Source: Thereva unica (lineage: Eukaryota; Arthropoda; Insecta; Diptera; Therevidae). From it: a stretch of 64,000 nucleotides of DNA. The DNA is taken from the NCBI GenBank assembly GCA_949987705.1, contig OX465281.1, positions 178,450,516 through 178,514,515 of the forward strand. Reading direction: 5' to 3'. Both the position numbers and the translations under genes were made by a program. The notes beneath the pieces were generated by a model that searched no databases, had not been told where the DNA came from, and worked only from the letters and a program-made list of their open reading frames with translations. Shown here one piece after another: positions 55,870 through 64,000 of the stretch (position 1 is the stretch's first letter; each line of letters begins with the position of its first letter).

Positions 55870-56665
55870 AGCCACAATGGTATCGAAGCTTCTACAAGAG
55901 TCCTTAAGTTTTATCAATAGTGCATCTAATGTGATCGCAGCAGGTCATGCTGCTATTCAGTACCACCCCCACATATAGCTTAGCTTAGTCTTGGGTTTTA
56001 TAAAAAGGTGGTCCAAAGAATTTAACAGCACCCTGATCACTAAACACCTCTAGATTTCGCTTGTCATACCTTTACTTGAATATGCGTCCCAGGTTTGGTC
56101 TAATCACTATTCTTCGCATGTTGGAAAAATTGAGTCGGTTCAACAATTCGATTCGCTTTGAATCACCTTCCTTGGGAAGACCCTTTAATTCTTCCACCAT
56201 ATGAATACCGACTTAAGTTACTCAACTTAAACACTCTCCACAAGCGTCGTGAGGTGGCCGATGTTGTTTTCGTCCACCAGCTTCTTAATGGACGTGTCGA
56301 CTCAGGTTTTCTAAGTCGCTGTGCGTCGTTTAGAGAGAGCCGATACAATTTGAGAGGACCACCGCTCTTACACATCAACTCCTCTAATACCAATTATGGC
56401 CGATTCGCATGTTCATTAATGTAAATAAAAATATTAATGTTTTTAGCGTGAGCATTGGTAAAGATCTCCTTAAAAGGAGTCTCTTTATTCTCTCATAACT
56501 GTTTATGTGTTTTGCATGCAATTTTTATGGGTACTTAATTTTTTATGTTTGCATGTCTCAGCCGAGCCCACGTGGTCGTGGTAAATGTTTCTCAGCCCAG
56601 CTGAGAAGTGCGCCTTCTTCATAAGAAGGGAAACTCTATTATTATTATTATATTACTTTATCAAC
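55870..56665 (+). pseudogene. Jockey-clade non-LTR retrotransposon 3' end
   Basis: Broken frames read LGFIKRWSKEFNSTLITKHL, IPLLEYASQVWSNHYSSHVG and KIESVQQF. The open piece 56158-56424 has LPPYEYRLKLLNLNTLHKRR and ADVVFVHQLLNGRVDS. It is the post-RT region of Jockey-like elements. A 3' UTR with a GTCTCTTTATTCTC stretch ends in a (TTA)n tail at about 56638-56652. Confidence 0.75.
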
Positions 56666-56899
56666 AAAAGGAAGAGCAACATAGTTTAATGCGATATTAG
56701 AGAAGTCAGGACTAGCAATAACAAAGCGAATGAAAAAACAATGTGACTTCGAAGAATTTAGCCGCATCAAATTTAATGTCGGTCAGTAGGATACATGGCG
56801 CAAGTCAGCAGCGATCTTCTTTCTGCACCACATACATACATATCTATTTGATCTTATGGCGCAGAGAAATAAAGTTGCAATCGTCTCCGTATGTATGAT

Positions 56900-57796
56900 T
56901 CTTACAATATTTTACGAAGAAAAGATCGTTAATAAAAGTAATGAATAAAAATGACCCAAGAATGGAACCCCGTATCTAGTAGGGCACTTGAAGAGCTAGA
57001 GCCCCCCTAGTTTAACCTTTTGAAGTGTTACTTAAAAGACTTTGAAAAGAGTAAAAGCAGAAAAATAAAAATGAGTCGGAGAGTCGTTTCAGCAAATTGC
57101 CAAGTTTGCGACGTTCACAATACGAAAGTATTTGAGTAGCTATTAGATTTTCAAAGACCTTTGACAGAATTGAAAGAATATTGATAAGGCGAAAATCGGG
57201 GGACTGGTAGGAGAAGGGCACTTGCGAATGAAAGTGATTAAAGCTTGCTTTCAAGAAGAGGGAAACTTTGATACTTTAAACCAGCAGTTGAGAATATGAG
57301 TTGAAGCTATCGGAAGAAGTTGTAAGGAAGGTGAAACCTTGTTCCGCCGCTTGGTTAGATGTAAAATAACGTTTAACAGGACAGATGTTGCCTCGACGTG
57401 AGTACACACAAACAAGATATGTGTTAGTTTATCTATAGCAGTAGAAATTTCAACGCAGATAAATTCTTTCCGGCAATTGAGAAAATTCAACGATTTAGAA
57501 TTTTAATATTCACGCAACTAAATAGCAGCACCCCCACCGACACGTCCTTGTGGATCACTGCGGAATAATTTGTAACCATCAATGGATATGATGGAGGAAG
57601 GAATTGTATGGTTGACCAAGCTTTCGCAAATAAATAAAGCCTGAGCTAATAAATTTTCATAATGAGACAAATATTTGAAAAATGCTTGGAGGAAGAAAGC
57701 ATTGATATACATCTTTGTTTTGTAGACTACAGAAATGCTATGACCTGTTTTACAAAAAAGAGCTACGGAGCAACATGAGTGCAATGGGTTTCCCAA
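56900..57796 (-). pseudogene. Jockey-clade non-LTR remnant, endonuclease to RT start, opposite strand
   Basis: Minus strand: VNHTIPSSIISIDGYKLFRS then DPQGRVGGGAAI is the endonuclease block (SIDGYxLxRxDR...GGGVAI). Further down come NCWFKVSKFPSS and SPDFRLINILSILSKVFENL, the reverse transcriptase start. Frames are broken between 57250 and 57520. Confidence 0.7.
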
Positions 57797-57815
57797 AAAA
57801 TTATTAGAACTGTTA

Positions 57816-58283
57816 GGGGCCTCGGTAGTCTAGAGGTAAGGCGCCTGACTGCTATCCCCAGAGGTCCCGGGTTCGAATCCCGGTGGTGCCACGGTCCTTC
57901 GCCTTTCCCACCTAACTTTCCTTCTTTCTTCTTCCCTCTTTACATTCCTGATTCCCCTGTCATAGCCTTCCCTAGTCCTTCCCCGCTCCACCAAGCGCAT
58001 GCTATCGGTTGATTGATGAGATTCAACTCGTTTCAGGAGGCATAACACTCCAGCGAGTTGTTCTCGACGCCCCGATGTCAGAGTCGCGAAATGGTTGTGA
58101 GTAGGTGGAATCAAATATCGCGGTTAGGTTGTGACAGTTACTTCCTTCTCTTCTGTCTATCTTCCGGCTAGAGCTGCTGTTCGACATTGCACTCTATACC
58201 AATAAAATAGATTGTCGACAGTACAAAGGGACTTTCCCTAAGCCTCTAGTCTGTCATATAAAAAAAAAAAAAAAAAAAAAAAA
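57816..58283 (+). repeat. tRNA-derived SINE, copy 2
   Basis: The same tRNA-like head (GGGGCCTCGGTAGTCTAGAG, box B GGTTCGAATCC), body and A-tail as 48725-49212, with scattered substitutions and small deletions. It lies next to a decayed RT sequence. Confidence 0.88.
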
Positions 58284-59130
58284 CTGACTACCAAAAATTG
58301 TAGAACACAAGTAAGAAAACGAGGTTGTAACTCAATCAACTTCCTTCAAGAATCAGGCCTGCAACTAGGAGATGCGATCTCACCAATACTTTTGAACATT
58401 GTTCTGGAAGCAATTCTGGATTTGTTCATTTGTTGGAACAAATAACATCTTCACAAGAAACATTCTGATACTATTGTAGTCTTGTCAAATGACATAGCCA
58501 CAATTGCACGCAAGACGTAAAGTAAACCTTCTCAATAATTGTAGAAAGCTTAGCAAAGTTCAATCTATCAATCTATCTATCGATCACACGATATACATAT
58601 ATGATTGTATTAAAAAGAGGGTAACGATCGAGGCAAAGCATCAGCTTTGATGATCATAAAGTGGAAATTGTAGATAATTTTATCTCGTTAGTGGATGCAT
58701 TGTACCCGCAAGTTTTTCGAAGTAGTTCGGTCGTAATATATAAAGGTGAAAATATAAAAAACATTAATTCGTCCAGTTCAATGGACATTGACCAAACAAA
58801 CGGAAAAGCTTAGATGAATGTTTGGACCTGTAAGGGTTAACCAGAATGAATTGCGCATTATAACCAACGAAGAGCTTGAAGAGCAGACTGCGATGGCGTG
58901 GACTCGTGGTACGAGCTTCTAAAGAAAGAATACTTGCAAAGATTTTTAATGGTAGACCATCAGGAAAAAGAAGAGTAGCGTGACCAAGAAAAAAGTCGAT
59001 GGATGATGTAATGGAAGATATATGGAGACGTTTAACGAATTGGAGAGAACTAGCAAAAGGGTAGAGACGACTAGAAGACGAGACCACGAAGCCCGAGTCC
59101 TACAACGACTGTAGCGCCATTTAAGAAGAA
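58284..59130 (+). pseudogene. RTE-like non-LTR retrotransposon remnant
   Basis: Right after the SINE tail: SGLQLGDAISPILLNIVLEA (58340-58430, the RT GxxQGDxxSPxLFNIxLE block). Further down come RMFGPVRVNQNELRIITNEE (one frame change) and NELERTSKRVETTRRRDHEA near 59050. Both are typical of RTE/BovB-like element ends. The active-site part is lost. Confidence 0.55.
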
Positions 59131-59580
59131 GAAGAACAAGATTATCATTATCTATTACACTCTATTATTAAGCAGATCTATAACTAAGCGTATAATTCAG
59201 TTTCACCCTTTTTCAATGGCAGGAACTTTCGAGTAAATGATCCGTAAATGCGTAAATGCGCGCCCTATTATTTTATGCTATAAATTGATGTAAATAAAAA
59301 GCCACTCTTGCATACTGGCATATTCCAACCAGGATCAGTTTTTAACATTTTCCAAAACGACACGGTCGTTTATATCAGTTCATGTTTGAATTATTCAAGG
59401 CTTGACCAGCATTTTTACAAACTCTCGGATGAAGTAGTTGAAGCTATTTAGAACCTGTTGCTTCACCCATACATAAATTAAAATGCCATTGGAATAAATT
59501 TTAAAAATGAAAACTCTTAAAACATAAAAACACAAAAAAGCATGGGTTAAGGACATAAAAAACTGACAAAGATTTTTTAC
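59131..59580. other. stan intron adjoining the donor, no further feature
   Basis: AT-rich intronic DNA. The donor GTAAAAAATC starts at 59580. The frame 59395-59763 is a shadow of the stan exon. Confidence 0.4.
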
Positions 59581-62500
59581 CTGTAATTTGATTGCATCCT
59601 CCGTTAAATGCACCAATTGAGTAGCAGTCACAAGGTAGGCAAGCAGTTTCATTCGGCGGCTGATAATGGTTAGTCTTACAGTAGCAGTGTCCTGTTGTCT
59701 TGTTGCAATCGGGATGATAGCCTTGCTTAAGATTGCATTTACAAGGACCACAACCTCGTTCACCCCACCAACCTCCTGGACATGGTTGTTGCACTGTTAC
59801 TTCACAATATTCCCCAGAATTAACAGTACTATTGCACTCGCATCTATATCCTCGTGGATCGTCAAATTCAGCGCGACATATTCCAGCAGAACATGGCTTA
59901 ACTGTGCATACAGGAGAACAATCAGGTCCAACATAACCATTAAGACACTCACAATGTGCTTCATCCCAGCTTGTTATGCAAGTAGAATGATTTGGACAAG
60001 ATTCTGGACATTGTGCATTCGAAACGCATCCATCTTCAACATTTTCTCTAATCGCCGGTCTATTTAGGACGGATTGAGCTCCACCAACACGAACATCTTG
60101 AATACAGCCCTTATAGTGTTCAAATTGTCCAACAGTTCCAATTGTGCTATCGGGACTTCCAATAACAACTTTGCCAACATATAATCCTTGCACTTTTTGC
60201 GACATTGGCACAACTCCAGATCTTTGTCCATAGTCAATTGAAAGTTGAATTTCAGATCCAAGCCATTTTATTTCAATTCTATGCCACTCTCCATCAGCTA
60301 AGTTAGATCCGGCTAAGAACATGGGTTCATTATCATAGAGATAGTAAAGAATGCCCTCCTTAAGGGCTACTATTGCAGAATTGTTTTGACCAACTTGAAC
60401 CTGAATAAGGAAAGCATCTCTTTGTCTAGTTCTTACGGAAAGTGCAGTTATCCAGGGTAATTGTATAGGTCTTAAAAGTGGATTGAATGTCAAAGCTCCG
60501 TCGCCAGAAAATCTCCATGGTGGTGATATGGATTCTTGGCAAGCATTTCCTGTAAATCCTTCAGGGCATTCACAAGTATGTGTCCCCCATCCTTCACTAC
60601 ATGACCCACCATTAAAGCATGGCTCAGAGGCACACGATGGTGACTTTTGTGGACATCCAGAAATTGTTCCATTATCCGCAACATAAGAGTTTAAATCAAT
60701 AAATCTGTCGTCAATTTTTAGATCTGAAATACAACCCACGAAATCACGTGTTTGAACAGGAAAATGTGCTGGAATCCGTGGTAGTCCTCCAACTTGTAAA
60801 GGTCCAGTTAAATCCAAAAATCTGTGGCATGTTTCTGTTAACGAAGCACATCTCTTGTCCAATATTAATGTCGTTTGATTTGCGCAACTCCATTTATCTC
60901 CTAAATTTCCAGCAACTGCCAATGCTGTATCACAATCATCTAAGATTAAAGTTACTGTTCGGTTCAAATACATTACTTCCACCGAATGCCATTGGCCATC
61001 AGATACTTTCGCCTTTTGTTCTACAACAACAGTTTTAATGGAATCTCCTAAGGAGTATGAGAAAGATACGTGACCGTCAACGATTTCTAAGGCTATAAAG
61101 TCGTGAAGCTCATTATATCTTCCATTGTAGAGTAGGAGGCCATTCTCGTGAACAGTTGCGAACTTAAGTTTCAAATTGAACCTATGACGTTGTCTAAGGC
61201 TCTCAAAAGTAAGAAATGAGTTCCTTGAGAAAGACCTAGACTTGAGCTCACAAGTAGCTGTGTAAGGAGGGGGCTGAGCACTTGGGTGTGCGTTATGCAC
61301 ACACGAATAGGATCCTTCACATATGTCTGTCATGCAAGGCTGCAGTCCTTTTATGTCTGTTTCGCATGTGATTCCGGTAAAATCAGGTTCGCAAACGCAA
61401 GTGTAGCCACCCTCGCGACGAACACATTTGCCTCCATTCTGACAAGGATCCGAGTAACATAAATCCACTTCCGTATCGCAAAGGTAGTGCTCTTTGCTGC
61501 CAGTGAATCCTTCGGGGCATTCACAGGCAAATGTATTAACTGGATATATTGGACGGAAGAGTACAGTGTCGCTGTGTATGAAGTCTGAGGCATTTCCGAA
61601 TTTAAGTACAGTTAAGCACTGTTCAAAGTTCAGGCATGGCTCTCGAACGCAGAGATTATCATCAAACGGAAGGACTTCAACAGTGGCCAGACGAGCTAGA
61701 ATTGCTCTGTTGAGGTAGACCCTCTCTTGTAAATACTGTGGTGTATAATACTCCTCATGTGGAACGTCTGGTCTTCTAGCTGAAAAACTTACATTGAGAA
61801 TTCTTGCAGTCACGTCTGTATCATCTTGAATAGAAAAGAGGAAAATATTTTCCTTTGGGCATGGTATTATGGCTGCCAATCCGTCCAGGAAGAAGTTCAG
61901 AAGGGGCGACAAGAAAGCTTCTTCAGTCATCTCATTCAGTCTTATGGTCACCGAGTTAAAGAGCATGTCTTCAGTTATCAGTCGTACAATCAGTTGCATA
62001 ATAGCCTTGGCCTCGTTTATTCCGTCTGTTACAGATACTTCCATTGTAGCAAACTTAGGAACATTTGTGTTCAATTGCGGACTCAGGGAAAGACCCCCAG
62101 AGCTTGTATTTAATCGTATAAGATTCGCATTGTTTCCAGACAGAATTCGATATGTAAGTTTGTCGGTTACATCAGCATCAAATGCTGGTATTCGACCAAT
62201 TTCGCCGCTGGGAAAATGATCTCGGAAATTATTGAATATAACTTGGAAATCCTTTAGTATTGGAGCGTTGTCGTTAACATCTGTTACAAGAATTTCTACA
62301 TGCACATCATTTCTTAATGGAGGACTCGCCGCACGAATGATTAATTCGAATCGTTTCCTTGTTGATTCATAATCCAATTCCGTCATGGTTAATAGTTGCG
62401 CTCGTTCAGATCCTGGTCGAGTTACTAGTGAAAACGAATTCGAATCATCCCCGCCAATGATTGAGTAATGTACAACCGCGTTGACTCCTTCGTCAGGATC

Positions 62501-64000
62501 ATGGGCATGAATTTCGCCTACTACAGAGCCGACAGGAGAGTTTTCTGGGACATAAAGTGTGATTTTATCTGATTCAAATGTTGGTGGTGAGTCGTTTACA
62601 TCTTCAAGGCGAATCTGAACTTCAACAGACGTGCTTAATGGTGGTGATCCTTTATCAACAGCAATTGCAGTAAGGTGATACATAGCCACACTTTCTCTAT
62701 CCAGAGCTTTGTTGGTTCTTATGGTACCGGAGGTTGGATCAATAACAAATGATCCGTCTTCTACATCTTTTTCACCAAGCATGTACTTAACTTTTCCGTT
62801 CAAGTTGGCATCGGCATCAGTTGCTTGTATTTGGATAACGGATGTTCCAATTAGAGCATCTTCAGGTATAGAGGCTTGGTATAGTGGTACTTTAAAAACT
62901 GGCGCATTGTCGTTAACATCTGTAACACTAATCTCTACATCGGTCGTGTCACTTAGAGATGGATTACCACCATCCTTGGCTGTCACAGTCAAAAGATATC
63001 CAGGTGTAGTTTCTCGGTCGAGTAGTGCTGTAGTAATTATAGCACCAGTTTGAGCGTTAATTGTGAAAGGGTCATTAGCTCCAAGTCCATTTACAGTTTC
63101 GTCATTTAAAGAATAAGTAATTTGCGCATTGATACCAACATCACTGTCAGTTGCTGATACAACAAGAATAGTTGTACCAATTGGCGCATCTTCAAACACT
63201 GACGCACTATAAGGTGCGTTTTCGAAGATTGGCGCAAAATTATTGGCATCTGTAATATTAATGTTTACAGTCGCGGTATCGCTTCTGCCTCCCGAATCTG
63301 TGGCTGTAATAGTCAAAATAAATCTTCGCTCCTGTTTGTAATCTAAAGGCTGGGCGACTGTTATTAAGCCTCGTCCGTTTTGTGAAGTAATTGCAAATCT
63401 TCCTCTAGTATTCCCTGCTGTTATTTCGTAATGTAATCGAGAATCCTCATCAGGATCTGTAGCTGTAACTGTTGTAACGGGGGTGCCTTGAGGCTGGTCC
63501 TCGCCGATGGTCGCTTCATAATACTTTGGACTGAATGTTGGATCGTTGTCGTTGACATCTAACACAGTTATAACAACAGAAGAACTAGCTGATTTTGGGG
63601 GAATGCCTCCATCGACGGCAATGACCTGAAATGAGTATCGAGCTTGCTCTTCGCGGTCGAGCTGTTTTACTGTATGGACCCAACCCGTTCTCGGGTCTAT
63701 TGCTAATGGAAAGTTGTCATCTCGTTCGGAAATACTGTATGTGATCTCAGCATTGGCACCCTCATCTGCATCGTATGCTTGCACTCGAATTATATTATAA
63801 CCAATTGGAACACTTTCCATTACAGACTCTTGAAATTGCGATGTGTAAAATCTCGGAGCGTTGTCGTTGGCATCTAGGACATTTACTAGTAGTTGAGTTG
63901 TATTACTACGAGAAGGACTTCCACCATCTTGAGCTCTTATAACCAAACGATAACTTCTGACACTTTCATAGTCTAGAGGTTTAACCAGTGACACTTCACC
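59581..64000 (-). CDS. stan: starry night/flamingo (Celsr) large extracellular exon, partial at window edge
   Basis: Seven-pass atypical cadherin of planar cell polarity and axon guidance, acting at the plasma membrane through homophilic contacts. The open frame runs off the right edge. Reading right to left, it shows cadherin repeats marked by DANDNAPRF, DVNDNDPTF, DVNDNAPVF, DVNDSPPTF and DVNDNAPIL (one repeat has a degenerate DANNFAP). A last divergent cadherin repeat and the flamingo-box region follow. Then come EGF domains (CQNGGKCVRREGGYTCVC), a laminin-G domain, an EGF (CFNGGSCSEGWGTHTCEC), a second laminin-G, more EGF, and the start of a laminin-type EGF (CPGGWWGERGCGPC). The exon ends at ...NQITG with a GTAAA donor at 59580, in phase 1, which joins in frame to the exon ending at 53984. 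The frame continues 26 codons past the donor to an intronic stop, which is not coding. The N-terminal part lies outside the window. Confidence 0.95.

Noticed and set aside
57779..58114. 77- and 94-codon frames
   Set aside because: They lie within the tRNA-derived SINE.
59666..63053. Plus-strand frames over the stan exon
   Set aside because: Antisense shadows; the minus frame has cadherin, EGF and laminin-G motifs throughout.
1..64000. CRISPR arrays, operons, phage or bacterial features
   Set aside because: Introns, retrotransposons and an animal cadherin show eukaryotic nuclear DNA; no spaced direct-repeat array of CRISPR type was seen.

Overview
The window is insect (dipteran) nuclear DNA: AT-rich and intron-bearing, with one recognisable host gene and a dense nest of transposable elements. 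The host gene is starry night / flamingo (stan, the Celsr family), an adhesion GPCR-type atypical cadherin of planar cell polarity, on the minus strand. Its exon sequences match what I recall of the Drosophila protein so closely that a higher fly is likely. I cannot name the species.

Right half (about 35.8-64 kb, stan, read right to left): one large exon (59581 to beyond 64000) carries cadherin, EGF and laminin-G domains. An exon at 51620-53984 carries the hormone-receptor motif, the GAIN/GPS region and the first transmembrane helices. The exon at 51023-51562 carries the remaining helices. Two cytoplasmic-tail exons lie at 44195-44295 and 42997-44132. A tiny exon at 35834-35867 encodes a C-terminal ETTV PDZ-binding motif and is reached by a GTGAGT donor that overlaps an alternative stop codon. 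The introns are filled with decayed non-LTR elements (Jockey-like and RTE-like), two copies of a tRNA-derived SINE, several TIR elements, a Helitron with the C-terminal helicase region, a 610-bp palindrome and minisatellite-like repeats.

Left half (about 0-31.5 kb) is almost entirely mobile DNA. BEL-A (plus strand, 1 to about 7.3 kb) is a decayed BEL/Pao retrotransposon with a third-ORF env. A hAT-like element (2903-4091, 8-bp TSD) sits inside it, and a PIF/Harbinger element (3107-4023, TSD TAA) sits inside that. A second Harbinger-type element, with transposase and Myb-like genes, begins at 11516 and probably ends at 28379. It has been split by BEL-B (minus strand, about 14.1-27.9 kb), whose Pol ORF runs in frame into a baculovirus-F-like env. 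BEL-B in turn is split by BEL-C (21118-27113), which has a 5-bp TSD GTATC, LTRs of 977/978 bp that differ by one base, and a PBS to tRNA-Tyr.

The most unusual item is BEL-C. Its single 1262-codon ORF is an intact gag-protease fused in frame to about 560 residues of a Gln/Ala/Pro-rich, non-retroviral protein. That part looks like the C-terminal part of a host gene of the nocte/PRRC2 (BAT2) type, and it replaces reverse transcriptase, RNase H and integrase. It appears to be a recent retrotransposon that has transduced a spliced host coding segment.
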